Origin: an uncultured Clostridia bacterium
Lineage (GTDB): Bacteria; Bacillota; Clostridia; Christensenellales; UBA1242
Assembly (NCBI GenBank): GCA_944382715.1
Contig: CALWNC010000011.1
Coordinates: forward strand, 1 to 54,147
Direction of reading: 5' to 3'
DNA: 54,147 bases
Each line of letters starts with the position of its first letter. Position 1 is the first letter of the stretch. Shown one piece after another: positions 23,428-32,861 of the stretch. The translations under genes were made by a program, and so were the position numbers. The notes under the pieces are model-generated. The model did no database searches. It was not told the DNA's origin and saw only the letters and a program-made list of their open reading frames with translations.

Positions 23428-24904
23428 ACAATAAAATACAAATTACTCCACCCTTTCTTTCGTTGACAATCTTTGTTAATGTCTTTCTCATTTTAATTTG
23501 AACTTCTTCTGGGAGTCCTATTAATTTTGAATCAATTGAATCTTTTACAAGCTCATTCATTGGCTTACCAAACATATTTTTATTCCAAATGTCACTCTTA
23601 TTATTTTCAAACTCACTCATCATATAAGTTACAAGTGACCCACTCTGTTCAATGTTTCCAACGGCTGGACAAACTTCTGCATTAACATCAACTCTCATAA
23701 TATGTAAGCTTGGAGCTGTTGCTTTAAGTTTTAAGCTAGATGATCCATTCTTCGTAACAATTTCTGGCTCTTCTAAATTCAAATCTTCAAGAGATGGATT
23801 AACAATGCCATATCCAGTTTCTTTAACTCTGTCAAGTGCTGACTTAATCTTGTCATATTCCTTTTTTGCTTTTACTAAATCTTTCATATAATTTAAAAGA
23901 TAATAATCATCTTTTATTTCTGTCCCACACTCTTTACTTAAAGTTTTATAATACAAACTTTCATCAACCGGAATACTAAAATCAATTTCACCAGTAGAAA
24001 GGTCCAGATTTTCAACTTCAAGTTCCTTTAAATCTTCGCTATCCTCAAAAACATCTATCAAAGACTTATAGTCGCTCATCTTATATACCTGTGAAGATTT
24101 ATGTTTAATCTTGTTTAATATATCAGTAATAAATTCATCTTCATAAGGCAAAGACATAATCCATTTAGGAAGTTTAAAATTAATTTGTTTAATAGGAAAT
24201 TCTAAAAGAATCATTTTAATGATTTCTAAAATTTTATCATTATCAATTGTTGTTACATCAAGAGGAAGAACTGGAACTCCATATTTTTCCTGCAATGACT
24301 GAGCCAAAATTTTATTGTCTTCAACATCTGGCATTCTTGAATTTAGTATTATAATAAAAGGCTTTTTATTCTCTTTAAGTTCATTAACAATCCTTTCTTC
24401 AGCTTCTACATAATTTTCTCTAGGAATTCCTGCAATTGAACCGTCAGTAGTAACCAACACGGCAATTGTTGAATGCTCAGAAATAACCTTATGAGTTCCT
24501 ATTTCGGCTGCTTCCACAAATGACATATCTTCATCACTCCAAGGGGTCTTGACCATTCTTGGAACACCATTTTGTTCAAATCCCTCAGCACCCGGTATTG
24601 CATAACCAACGCAATCAATAAGTCTTACTCTTGCCGTTACATTTTTACCAAACTCAACAGACACTGCTTCACTTGGAACAAATTTAGGTTGCATTGTCAT
24701 AATTGTAGTTCCAGCTCCTGACTGAGGAGTTTCATCAATTGCTCTCTTTCTTTCATATTCATTTGTTATATTGTCAAGTATAGAAGCAGTCATAAACTTT
24801 GATATAAAAGTTGATTTTCCCGTTCTAACTGGACCAACTATTCCAACATAAATATCACCATTTGTGCGAACGGCAATATCATTGTATATTTCAAAATTTT
24901 CCAT
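23426..24904 (-). CDS. spoIVA: Stage IV sporulation protein A, spore coat basement ATPase
   Basis: This protein is 492 residues, the family's normal size. SpoIVA polymerises on the outer forespore membrane using ATP and forms the base on which the coat is built; it is also needed for the cortex. Visible features are the Walker A-like GPVRTGKSTFIS near residue 24, the conserved ETPQSGAGTTIMTMQPKFVP, DCVGYAIPGAEG (Walker B region), IILNSRMPD, and a C-terminal domain ending in ICILL, matching the hydrophobic tail used in membrane recognition. GGAGG precedes the ATG. A SigE-like promoter lies just upstream. Confidence 0.97.
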   Translation of the reverse strand: MENFEIYNDIAVRTNGDIYVGIVGPVRTGKSTFISKFMTASILDNITNEYERKRAIDETPQSGAGTTIMTMQPKFVPSEAVSVEFGKNVTARVRLIDCVGYAIPGAEGFEQNGVPRMVKTPWSDEDMSFVEAAEIGTHKVISEHSTIAVLVTTDGSIAGIPRENYVEAEERIVNELKENKKPFIIILNSRMPDVEDNKILAQSLQEKYGVPVLPLDVTTIDNDKILEIIKMILLEFPIKQINFKLPKWIMSLPYEDEFITDILNKIKHKSSQVYKMSDYKSLIDVFEDSEDLKELEVENLDLSTGEIDFSIPVDESLYYKTLSKECGTEIKDDYYLLNYMKDLVKAKKEYDKIKSALDRVKETGYGIVNPSLEDLNLEEPEIVTKNGSSSLKLKATAPSLHIMRVDVNAEVCPAVGNIEQSGSLVTYMMSEFENNKSDIWNKNMFGKPMNELVKDSIDSKLIGLPEEVQIKMRKTLTKIVNERKGGVICILL

Positions 24905-24930
24905 AAATCCTCCAATTTGTCTTATACCCT

Positions 24931-24960
24931 ATATATATGAGTATAAGTTTTAATTTATGC
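24931..24960 (-). promoter_or_regulatory. SigE-type promoter of spoIVA
   Basis: On the minus strand GCATAAA (24960-24954) holds the ATA of a SigE -35. It is followed 16 bp later by CATATATAT (24939-24931), close to the CATACAnT -10 consensus. It lies about 27 bases before the spoIVA ATG. In Bacillus spoIVA is under SigE, which agrees. Confidence 0.65.
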
Positions 24961-25023
24961 AAACAGTAACATTGCATCAATAAAGATTTATGCAAATAAA
25001 TTATTTAAAATTACAAAATAAAA

Positions 25024-25064
25024 AAAATAGACAAGAATTGCAAATAAGCATTTTTGTCTATTTT
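25024..25064 (-). terminator. Terminator of the SHOCT-like membrane gene
   Basis: AAAATAGACAA (25024-25034) pairs with TTGTCTATTTT (25054-25064), and on the minus strand a T run follows. It lies 5 bases after the stop at 25069. Confidence 0.82.
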
Positions 25065-25068
25065 ATCT

Positions 25069-25584
25069 TTATTCATTTTCATCACTTTTTCCAAATAGTT
25101 GTTCCTTTGCCTGAAGTAATTCTTCTTCGGTAATTAATCCCTTTTCTTTAAAATTTTGTAATTTTTTATATTTTTCAATTTTCTCCTCGTCACTTTCAAT
25201 CTCATCAGATTGTATATTTTCTTCGCCAGAGCTAGTCGGTTCCTTATCATTAGTAGTACTATTATAATTGCCAGAGTTTGATGAGGTTTCGCTATATTTT
25301 AAATCTGTAACCTTCACTTTATTTGAGGTTAAAAGCACATATGGGATAATTGAAAGCAAACCAAAAGGGAAACAGAAAATACTCACAAAAATCACATATT
25401 TTTTAAAGTTTATATTGGTTAGTTTATAATTATCTCCTAAATGGTCTGCCTTATATGCAAATCTTTTACCTGCCAAAAAACAATATATGCCAATAGGAAT
25501 AAATACAAGTGTAAAAATATAAAGAGCAAAGTAAATAAAGCAAAAAAATGAAGTTATATTTAGTAATACTTTTGTTGCTTTCAT
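25069..25584 (-). CDS. Small membrane protein with a C-terminal SHOCT-like motif
   Basis: This protein is 171 residues. Hydrophobic segments lie at about 8-38 and 62-85, separated by a basic loop (KRFAYKADHLGDNYKL). An acidic, Ser/Asn-rich linker follows. The C-terminal KYKKLQNFKEKGLITEEELL is a clear SHOCT-type helix pair, a motif found at ends of many membrane-associated proteins and thought to mediate oligomerisation. GGGAGAA precedes the ATG. It follows plsY by 10 bases on the same strand and probably belongs to the der-plsY transcript. Function is unknown. Confidence 0.68.
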   Translation of the reverse strand: MKATKVLLNITSFFCFIYFALYIFTLVFIPIGIYCFLAGKRFAYKADHLGDNYKLTNINFKKYVIFVSIFCFPFGLLSIIPYVLLTSNKVKVTDLKYSETSSNSGNYNSTTNDKEPTSSGEENIQSDEIESDEEKIEKYKKLQNFKEKGLITEEELLQAKEQLFGKSDENE

Positions 25585-25594
25585 AAAATTCTCC

Positions 25595-26254
25595 CTAATT
25601 AAGTTTTGATTTTAATTTTTTCTTAGTCTTTTTGATTAAATGAGCCTTGCTTTCCTTACCAAGAAGTAGTCTTTCAATATTTTTCCTATGGGCATACCAA
25701 GTAAAAAGAAAAATACCAAATAAGATTAAACAAACAATTTTGCGTTCCGTGATATCAAGAATATTTCTAATTCGTAAACCTTCAATAACAGATAATGAGG
25801 TTATACATAAAAAGCTTACCACAGAACCATATTCAAAAATAGCCCAAATTACTGCACCAACTAAAACTACTATTACAGTTGCAAGAGGGTTAGCAGCTAA
25901 AAACAAACCCATCATTGAAGAAATTCCTTTCCCCCCTTGAAACTTCCAAACAATTGGATATATGTGACCAATCATACTGGAAACACCTGCAATATAGAGC
26001 ATTACAAGGCTCTTATCAAATACATAGTAAGCAACCATTGCAGGTATGTATGCCTTTAACATATCAAGAAGCAAGTTTAAAACACCAAACTTAAAACCAT
26101 AATTTCTAAGAACATTAGTAGCCCCCGGGTTACCACTTCCAAGTTTAGTTATGTCACTGTGCTTGAAAGTTGAAATCATTCTTGCAAACGAGATATTTCC
26201 ACACATATAAGAGATTAAAACTGTTAATAGAATTTGCCACCAAACAATATCCAT
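25595..26254 (-). CDS. plsY: Acyl-phosphate:glycerol-3-phosphate acyltransferase
   Basis: PlsY moves an acyl group from acyl-phosphate to glycerol-3-phosphate, the first committed step of phospholipid synthesis, at the inner membrane. The 219 residues hold the three signature loops: SGNPGATNVLRNYG near residue 36, GHIYPIVWKFQGGKGISSMMG near 97, and a late cytoplasmic arginine/lysine region. About five to six hydrophobic segments surround them. It lies 10 bases after der. The DegV/FakB-like gene at the left of the window feeds the same acyl-phosphate pool in known organisms. Confidence 0.95.
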   Translation of the reverse strand: MDIVWWQILLTVLISYMCGNISFARMISTFKHSDITKLGSGNPGATNVLRNYGFKFGVLNLLLDMLKAYIPAMVAYYVFDKSLVMLYIAGVSSMIGHIYPIVWKFQGGKGISSMMGLFLAANPLATVIVVLVGAVIWAIFEYGSVVSFLCITSLSVIEGLRIRNILDITERKIVCLILFGIFLFTWYAHRKNIERLLLGKESKAHLIKKTKKKLKSKLN

Positions 26255-26263
26255 AATCTACCT

Positions 26264-27589
26264 CTAAATATCTTCTTCTTTTTTACATTTTAATTTAATC
26301 TTTATAGGAGTTCCTGTAAAATCAAAAGATTTTCTAATATTATTTTCAAGATATCTCAAATAATTATCGTCCATTAAACTAATATCATTCACAAAAAGGA
26401 TAAAAGTTGGTGGAACACAATCAGCTTGAGTTGCATAAAATATTTTAAGTTTTTTACCTCTTTTGTAATTTGGTGCCTTTATCATATAAGCATCTTGAAG
26501 TGTATCATTTAATGCACTTATAGAAACTTTTCTATTAGCATTTTGCAAGACCTCCTCAACTGCTTGCATAAGCTTTTCAATTCTTTTACCAGTAAGTGCA
26601 GAGAGATACACTGACTTATAAAAAGATACAAATGCAAATTCACCTCTAACCTTTTCTTCAAATTTATCCATTGTATATGAATCTTTGTCAATAAGATCCC
26701 ACTTATTAAATACAATCACAAAAGGTTTATTTTGTTCATCGATGAAATGAGTTATCTTTAAATCTTGGTCTGTTATCTCATCTGTAACATCTATTACAAG
26801 CATTGCCACATCACAGCTACGAATTGAATCAAGTGTACGAATTATAGAATATCTTTCAATTGTATCATCTTCTATTTTACTTTTTCTTCTCATTCCTGCA
26901 GTATCAATAAGTGAATACTTCTTTCCATTATATTTAAAAGGAATATCAACTGAATCACGAGTTGTTCCAGCTATGCTTGAAACAATCACACGACTCTCTC
27001 CCACAAGCCTATTGATTAAACTTGATTTTCCAGCATTTGGCTTTCCAACAATTGCAAGCTTTATTGTGTCATCTTTTTCTTTTAAAAGTTGTTCCTTTGG
27101 AAAACTTGCAACCACTTCATCTAAAAGGTCGCCAACACCTTTTCCATGAAGTGAAGATATTAAATATGGTTTTCCCAAACCAAGTTCATAATATTCATAT
27201 TCTAAAGATTCGTCATAATTATCAATTTTATTTACAACTAAAATAATTTTTTTGTTACTCTTTCTCAAAATTGATACTACTTCATTATCGGCATGAGTAA
27301 TACCTTCCCGTCCATTTAAAACTAACAAAATTACATCAGCCATTTCAATTGCTAGTTTTGCTTGAGATACTATTCCCGTCGAAATTTCATCTTCCTTTTC
27401 AAAGTCAAGACCTCCAGTGTCAATAATTGTAAAATTATTGTCCAGCCAGTTTGCATGAGCAAAAATCCTGTCCCTTGTAACCCCAGGCTCATCATTAACA
27501 ATTGAAATTCTTTTTCCAACTATTCTATTAAAAAGAGTAGATTTACCTACATTCGGTCTACCAACAATCGCAACTAGTGGTTCTTTCAT
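26264..27589 (-). CDS. der: Ribosome-assembly GTPase Der (EngA)
   Basis: This protein is 441 residues with two tandem GTPase domains followed by a KH-like domain, the layout unique to Der, which matures the 50S ribosomal subunit. Domain 1 has GRPNVGKSTLF, DTGGLDF and NKID. Domain 2 has GKPNAGKSSL, DTAGMRRKS and NKWD. The KH-like end runs from about residue 355. The ATG at 27589 follows GGAGATG and gives the standard KEPLVAIVGRPN start; a longer reading to 27637 is spurious. First gene of a der-plsY-SHOCT unit. Confidence 0.97.
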   Translation of the reverse strand: MKEPLVAIVGRPNVGKSTLFNRIVGKRISIVNDEPGVTRDRIFAHANWLDNNFTIIDTGGLDFEKEDEISTGIVSQAKLAIEMADVILLVLNGREGITHADNEVVSILRKSNKKIILVVNKIDNYDESLEYEYYELGLGKPYLISSLHGKGVGDLLDEVVASFPKEQLLKEKDDTIKLAIVGKPNAGKSSLINRLVGESRVIVSSIAGTTRDSVDIPFKYNGKKYSLIDTAGMRRKSKIEDDTIERYSIIRTLDSIRSCDVAMLVIDVTDEITDQDLKITHFIDEQNKPFVIVFNKWDLIDKDSYTMDKFEEKVRGEFAFVSFYKSVYLSALTGKRIEKLMQAVEEVLQNANRKVSISALNDTLQDAYMIKAPNYKRGKKLKIFYATQADCVPPTFILFVNDISLMDDNYLRYLENNIRKSFDFTGTPIKIKLKCKKEEDI

Positions 27590-27709
27590 AAATACATCTC
27601 CTTTTAATATTATAAATAAAATATTTCCAATTCGCAAGGTTATTTAACAACTATCTACATAATTTTTTTTGCTAATAAGCACAAGTTATAATTTTACTTT
27701 TTTGTCACT

Positions 27710-27737
27710 AAAAAAGTCACAACCTCTAGTTGTGACA
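27710..27737 (-). terminator. Terminator of the spoIIP operon
   Basis: On the minus strand GTCACAAC (27736-27729) and GTTGTGAC (27723-27716) enclose a 5-nt loop and are followed by six T's. Confidence 0.9.
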
Positions 27738-27742
27738 AATAT

Positions 27743-28912
27743 TTATTTTGCTTTTTTCTTTCCAAATAGTCCTGCAAACGTTTCTGAGAAAAATCTACTA
27801 ACTTTATATCTTGCCTTTCTTGACACGGCCAAAGTTATGGCAAAAACAATAACTATAGCACCAAGAACTCCAAGTACGATATAAAGTGTGGTATTAGAAT
27901 TTACTGCACCACTATCACTTACAAGTCCTGTAATTACTGATTCTTCACCACCATCAGTAGAAAGTGAAACATCGTTTAATGAAAGGTCACTTGCACCATC
28001 AGAACCATACAGAACGACATCAAGCACTTTTGCAAGGTATTCAGTTGCTTTAATTGCATAATCTTTTTCAATATTTTCGCAACCAAATTCAAAAAGCATT
28101 GCTCGTGTAGATAACTGTTGATTATAGTTTCCCTTACCAATATATATATCTTTAATTAATCCTGGATAAACTGAATCAGCATATGATTTTATAGAATAGG
28201 CAAAATTCTTATTTTCTTCATAATTTGCACTTGAAGCTCCAACAACCATTCTAACTGCACTCATTTCTTTTCCATCAACTTCTGTTAAATAGAAGCTTCT
28301 AGTTGTAGAATCTCTATGAATATCAAAAATTCCATCAACTCCTTCTTTGAGTATTGCACTGGCAGTAACCTGACTTCTAGTATAAGCTCCAGAGTTATGT
28401 GGCAAATGCAAATCTTCTCTGTAAATTGTTTCTATACCAAGTTTATTAAAGTTATCTGAAAGTGCCTTTCCAACATCATGAATTCCACCTGCACCATAAA
28501 CTGAATCTACACCATCAGGTGTGTAATATGATTCATCATTATGTGTATGGTAAATTCCAACTTTTTTTGTAGATGCTGCACTAGCTGATTTGCTTTCACT
28601 ATCATCTTGAATTTTTCTTGAAACATTATACTTTGGAAGCTCTTCATCTCTTATAAATTTAGCTATACCAACTTTTGTATTTTCATCAACAGATTCAATT
28701 TCATAGAGTTTGTTGTCAGATGAAAGATACATATCACCTTCTGAAACATCATCTCCCTTAAAAAATAGAACTTTTTGTTTGCTTTCATCTTCGTAGATTG
28801 TATAATATGTTTTTGCCGTGTCTGCGTAGGCATTTGATATTTTAATTTGTACAGGTGTCATAAACAAAAACATTAAACCAAGTCCCAGCATTAAATGTAA
28901 TATTTTTTTCAT
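27743..28912 (-). CDS. spoIIP: Stage II sporulation protein P, peptidoglycan amidase/endopeptidase
   Basis: SpoIIP cuts septal peptidoglycan together with SpoIID and SpoIIM during forespore engulfment. The 389 residues have an N-terminal signal segment and then the catalytic domain from about residue 115. Zinc-binding IYHTHNDESY, GVDGIFDIHRDS and RAMLFEFGCENI are the amidase motifs. Unlike Bacillus SpoIIP, a second hydrophobic helix lies near the C-terminus (IVLGVLGAIVIVFAITLA), so the protein is probably anchored at its end as well. It lies 9 bases after a membrane-protein gene, and a SigE-like promoter lies upstream of that gene. Confidence 0.93.
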   Translation of the reverse strand: MKKILHLMLGLGLMFLFMTPVQIKISNAYADTAKTYYTIYEDESKQKVLFFKGDDVSEGDMYLSSDNKLYEIESVDENTKVGIAKFIRDEELPKYNVSRKIQDDSESKSASAASTKKVGIYHTHNDESYYTPDGVDSVYGAGGIHDVGKALSDNFNKLGIETIYREDLHLPHNSGAYTRSQVTASAILKEGVDGIFDIHRDSTTRSFYLTEVDGKEMSAVRMVVGASSANYEENKNFAYSIKSYADSVYPGLIKDIYIGKGNYNQQLSTRAMLFEFGCENIEKDYAIKATEYLAKVLDVVLYGSDGASDLSLNDVSLSTDGGEESVITGLVSDSGAVNSNTTLYIVLGVLGAIVIVFAITLAVSRKARYKVSRFFSETFAGLFGKKKAK

Positions 28913-28921
28913 ACTATTCTC

Positions 28922-29791
28922 CTACTTCTTTGCCTTTTGAGCAGAATTTGACTTTTTCGACTTATTTTTTGCAGTATTTTTTGTCATTTTTGCAGTTTTT
29001 GATTTTTCCGATGAATTTTTATTTTCGTTTTCATCGTGCTTTTCTATGTAAATTTCATTTTCAATTACTTTTTCTTGTACCGAATTTATGTTTTCTTCCC
29101 TTTCTTGCTTTTGTGTTTGATTTGAATTTAATTTGCCATTTTTTTCAGAATCATAGGTATGTGTCTTAAAATTGTATACCTTTTCTTCCTTATCCAAACT
29201 TGCACTTTCAAAGCAACGACCTAAAAATTCACTTACGGCAACGGCAATTATTATTGACACAATATAAGTACCAAATGCTCCACCAACCCCAAGTCCTAAA
29301 ATTGTTGGGGTATTCATTGCAAAATTAACAATCCACTGAATTAACTGTGCTAATGTTAAGCCAAACAAACAAGAAATAAATGCATTTCTTCTGCTTCGAC
29401 CAAGTATATATGCTATTAAACCAGCAACAATACCATAAATATACATATTGTCAATTAGCATTTCTTCTGGGTCAGCTGGAAGTAACCATTCAAGTCCATA
29501 AATTATCCCAGCAACTAAAATGGTACCTATAAATGCTCTAAGTAAATCCCTTGACCAACCACAAGAAATTAACAAATAAATTGATAGAGCAAGTGGAATC
29601 AAAAAACCACCAATTGAGAAACAAAAATATTCTCCAATCCAAATAGGTGGAATAAATAATCCAATACAGATTAATATTAATATAAGCAATGCAGCTTTGT
29701 CACTGAGTCTTAAACTGTCTAGAATTCTTTGTCCAACTCCAAACATAATTAGTAAAATAAGAATTGAAATAATAATTAAACTTACTGACAT
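28922..29791 (-). CDS. Polytopic membrane protein in the spoIIP operon
   Basis: This protein is 289 residues. About seven hydrophobic segments fill residues 1-190, including FIPPIWIGEYFCFSIGGFLI and LGLGVGGAFGTYIVSIIIAV. It resembles DUF1614-type proteins, but I am not certain. After residue 200 comes a long Lys/Glu/Asn/Ser-rich cytoplasmic tail ending KKSNSAQKAKK, probably disordered. GGAG precedes the ATG. Cotranscription with spoIIP and the SigE-like promoter suggest a mother-cell role during sporulation, which is inference from context. Confidence 0.68.
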   Translation of the reverse strand: MSVSLIIISILILLIMFGVGQRILDSLRLSDKAALLILILICIGLFIPPIWIGEYFCFSIGGFLIPLALSIYLLISCGWSRDLLRAFIGTILVAGIIYGLEWLLPADPEEMLIDNMYIYGIVAGLIAYILGRSRRNAFISCLFGLTLAQLIQWIVNFAMNTPTILGLGVGGAFGTYIVSIIIAVAVSEFLGRCFESASLDKEEKVYNFKTHTYDSEKNGKLNSNQTQKQEREENINSVQEKVIENEIYIEKHDENENKNSSEKSKTAKMTKNTAKNKSKKSNSAQKAKK

Positions 29792-29810
29792 AAAAAAATC
29801 TCCTCTACAT

Positions 29811-29838
29811 TTAGTATGTAAAGAAGATTATTTTTTAT
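29811..29838 (-). promoter_or_regulatory. Candidate SigE promoter of the spoIIP operon
   Basis: On the minus strand CATACTAA (29818-29811) is a near-consensus SigE -10. An ATA (29838-29836) lies 17 bp upstream as the -35 core. The GGAG ribosome site follows within 15 bases. Confidence 0.55.
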
Positions 29839-29849
29839 TTACAAAAAAT

Positions 29850-30734
29850 TTATTTTTTTGGCTCACATAAACTCAAAAAGTCTATTTTGCTTTTATCTAA
29901 TTCTATTGTCTTGTTATCTAAATAGAATAACAGTGAATCACTATTAAAATGAAAAACCATTTTATATGAACACAGACATTGGAATTTTTGTTTGTTTTTT
30001 TTGTTAAATGCAAAATCACCGTACTTTGAATCACCTAGTACTGGATGTCCAATGTGTGCAAAGTGAGCTCTAATTTGATGTGTTTTGCCCGTTAATATTT
30101 TAATTTCAACTAGTGAAAACTCTCCGTAGCTTTTTATGACCGAATAATTGGTTTCAATCTTTTCATAGCCACTTTGTGGAATATTACTAATTTTAACAAA
30201 AGAATTATTCTCATCTTTCTTTAAATAGGCAATCATGTTATCACTATCTTTATGAGGTTTTGAATAAATAAGTGCAAGATAGTATTTATCTATACTCCTC
30301 TCCTTAAAACATTGTTCAAGAAGTTTTTTAGATTCTTTATTTTTAGCAAACACAACAAGACCTATTGTATTCATATCAAGTCTATGAACTGCATAACATT
30401 TTTGATTTAACTGACTACTTAAAATTGTCTCAATAGTATCTCGAAGTTCTTCATTAGAAACCACTTCAATTTTTCGCTTTTTATATACCACAACTATGTT
30501 TTCATCTTCATAAACAATGTCAATTTCATTTTTTATGTGTCTATCGTCAATATAAATAATAACTTCAGAATTTACATCTACATAAACATCTTTTGAAACG
30601 CGCTTTCCGTTAAGTTTTACATCTTTATTTCGCAAAAGTTTCATTACATAGTTATAAGAAAGGAAAGGAAAAAAATGACAAATTTGTTCAGAAAGCTTTG
30701 CCTTAGAGTTAACTTTAAAACTTTTTGCAAGCAT
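29850..30734 (-). CDS. RluA-family pseudouridine synthase with S4 domain
   Basis: This protein is 294 residues. An N-terminal S4 RNA-binding domain (SYNYVMKLLRNKDVKLNGKR) is followed by the synthase domain with catalytic motif HRLDMNTIGLVVFAKN and the late GKTHQIRAHFAHIGHPVLGD. Such enzymes convert selected uridines of 23S rRNA or tRNA to pseudouridine; the site cannot be told. The ATG at 30734 follows GGGGGAAA and overlaps the last 20 bases of feoB, so translation is coupled to the iron transporter. No functional link is known, so this may be simple packing. Confidence 0.9.
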   Translation of the reverse strand: MLAKSFKVNSKAKLSEQICHFFPFLSYNYVMKLLRNKDVKLNGKRVSKDVYVDVNSEVIIYIDDRHIKNEIDIVYEDENIVVVYKKRKIEVVSNEELRDTIETILSSQLNQKCYAVHRLDMNTIGLVVFAKNKESKKLLEQCFKERSIDKYYLALIYSKPHKDSDNMIAYLKKDENNSFVKISNIPQSGYEKIETNYSVIKSYGEFSLVEIKILTGKTHQIRAHFAHIGHPVLGDSKYGDFAFNKKNKQKFQCLCSYKMVFHFNSDSLLFYLDNKTIELDKSKIDFLSLCEPKK

Positions 30735-32613
30735 TACAATTTCCCCCACAATGTTTTTTCTTTAATAATTTTACCATAAAATAACACATAATGGCAACTA
30801 AAACAAATACCAAAGTGGCGATTATAAAATTATAGCTTTTTATTGAATTATAAAGTACAAAACACACTAGATAGCTTATTACAAATTGAATGACAAAAAC
30901 AAAGAGTGCCGTTTTACTCCCAAATTCATTTTTGATTGAAGAGAGAGCAGAAATGCAAGGAGAGTATAGCAATATGAAAGCCAAAAATACAACTGATGAA
31001 ATTGGAGTAAAGTAACAAACAGAATTTGAACTAAGAAGTGACTCTCTTAGCATCTCTGCTCCAGTGACACCATTGACAAATGTTAAACCAACAACAATTA
31101 ATTCTTTTGCAATTAATCCAAATAAAAGCACAGAAACAATTCCAGCTGAGTCTAAACCAATAGGTTTAAAAATAAAACTTAGAGAGTTAGATACAATGAA
31201 TAATATTGAGTTTTGATAGTTCTCTCCGTTTAAATATTCAAATTTATATGAGAAATTTTGAAGCAACCAAAAAACAATTCCAAAAATAAGTACAGTCGTT
31301 CCAATCTTATAAACAAATTCAAGTGCAATTGAAATTGCATCTTTTACTACCTTTTTTAGATATGGGATTCTGTATTTTGGCATCTCCAATATGAATATTT
31401 GATCTTTATCTGGAATTTTCTTTTTATAGATACATGCACAAAGTATTGAAATCAATATAGAAAGAATATATAGTCCAAGAACAAAAAGATATTTATAACT
31501 TTCAAAAAATAGCGAAGATATTATTAAAAATACTGGTAGTTTTGCCGAACAAGTAGAAAATGGCAAAATTAGAACAGTTCTTTTTCTAAGACTTTGAGTT
31601 TCAAGATTTCTGGTAGTTAAGACTGCACTTGTGGTACAACCATACCCCATCATTAAGCTAAACAAAGATTTGCCCGTAAGTCCAATTTTTTTCATAAATC
31701 CATCAAACATAAAAGCAAATCTAGACATAAGTCCAGAATCTTCAATCACATTAAATAAAAGCATTAAAAGCAATATTTGGGGTAAAAAAGAAAAAACGGT
31801 TAGTAGTGAATTTAATACTCCAGAAATCATAAATTGCTTAATTATTTCAGATATGTTTAATTTAGTAATAAAATTACTAATGAAATCAAATGCATAAGAA
31901 ACTAACTGCGTAAAACGACCAGAAAGCCATTCCCCAAAACCACCAAAGGTTAAATAAAAAACTAAAAATATTAGCATGCAAAAAAATGGAAGAAATAGAA
32001 CTTTATTTAACAAAATTTTATCAATAGTTTTTGAAAATTTATGAAGCTCCGAGTTATTTAAGGCTTCAATAAATTTGTCAATTTTTTCAATATTTTCATT
32101 AATTTTAGATATTTTTTTACCAAATTTGCTATTTTTTCCAAGATAAATATCATAAATTGTTTCTTTTAGTTTTTCAACACTTTTACTCTTTCTTGCATCA
32201 ATTCCAACAACGGGAATACCTAGTAAACTGGAAAGTTTTTGTTCGTCGAACTCCTTAAAATCATTAACCATATTCACTGCAAGCACAACTTTATAGCTAT
32301 CGTCAATAAGCTGTTTTGTAAGTTCTAAATTTCTTTTTAGATTATTTGCATCGCAAATATTTACAATTAAATCATCTTTATTTTTTTCCAAGAAATTGCT
32401 TGCAATTTTTTCTTCATTTGAATAGCCATCAACTGAATATAAGCCCGGCAAATCAGTTACTTCAAATTCCTTGTCATTAATTTTAAAACTTTTTTTCTTT
32501 GCATCAACCGTTACGCCATGCCAATTAGAAGCTTTTTCATTGCTTTTAGTTAAGGTATTATAAAGTGTTGTTTTGCCAACATTTGGATTTCCAAGTAATA
32601 TTATATTATTCAT
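30715..32613 (-). CDS. feoB: Ferrous iron transporter FeoB
   Basis: This protein is 632 residues. The N-terminal G-protein domain has GNPNVGKTTLYN at residues 7-18, the conserved WHGVTVD switch region and DLPGLYS. Gate and core helices follow, with SCSAKLPVFLIISSLF-type pore residues including the conserved cysteine (STCSAKLPVF). The short C-terminus is Cys-rich (CGGNCNACKKF). FeoB brings Fe2+ into the cell under anoxic conditions. It overlaps feoA by 8 bases and a pseudouridine synthase by 20. FeoC is not seen. Confidence 0.96.
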   Translation of the reverse strand: MNNIILLGNPNVGKTTLYNTLTKSNEKASNWHGVTVDAKKKSFKINDKEFEVTDLPGLYSVDGYSNEEKIASNFLEKNKDDLIVNICDANNLKRNLELTKQLIDDSYKVVLAVNMVNDFKEFDEQKLSSLLGIPVVGIDARKSKSVEKLKETIYDIYLGKNSKFGKKISKINENIEKIDKFIEALNNSELHKFSKTIDKILLNKVLFLPFFCMLIFLVFYLTFGGFGEWLSGRFTQLVSYAFDFISNFITKLNISEIIKQFMISGVLNSLLTVFSFLPQILLLMLLFNVIEDSGLMSRFAFMFDGFMKKIGLTGKSLFSLMMGYGCTTSAVLTTRNLETQSLRKRTVLILPFSTCSAKLPVFLIISSLFFESYKYLFVLGLYILSILISILCACIYKKKIPDKDQIFILEMPKYRIPYLKKVVKDAISIALEFVYKIGTTVLIFGIVFWLLQNFSYKFEYLNGENYQNSILFIVSNSLSFIFKPIGLDSAGIVSVLLFGLIAKELIVVGLTFVNGVTGAEMLRESLLSSNSVCYFTPISSVVFLAFILLYSPCISALSSIKNEFGSKTALFVFVIQFVISYLVCFVLYNSIKSYNFIIATLVFVLVAIMCYFMVKLLKKKHCGGNCNACKKF

Positions 32614-32839
32614 CTAAAACCACCTTTTCGCAAATTGATTTATCAATTGCATAATTTATTCCATCAATTTGAATTAAGTATGATTTCTTACCATAATTTG
32701 AGCCTAAAACTTTAACAGTACTATTCTTTTTTATTCCAAAATTATTGAGTTGACTTAAAAGTTTTTTATCCTCAATATTAACACTTGCAATTTTATAATT
32801 AAAATTCTTTTTTGCATTAATTAAATTTTTTTCTATCAT
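32606..32839 (-). CDS. feoA: FeoA-type SH3-fold iron transport protein
   Basis: This 77-residue protein has the FeoA pattern: L-x-x-L-x-x-x-G-I (LLSQLNNFGIKKNSTVKVLG), then a strand pair with IDGINYAIDKSICEKV. FeoA supports FeoB through an SH3-like fold. The region just upstream has no ribosome-binding sequence. TATAGT ends 5 bases before the ATG, which might mean a leaderless message. The nrdR terminator lies immediately upstream. Confidence 0.88.
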   Translation of the reverse strand: MIEKNLINAKKNFNYKIASVNIEDKKLLSQLNNFGIKKNSTVKVLGSNYGKKSYLIQIDGINYAIDKSICEKVVLDE

Positions 32840-32861
32840 ATTAAACTATACTTTTATTTTG

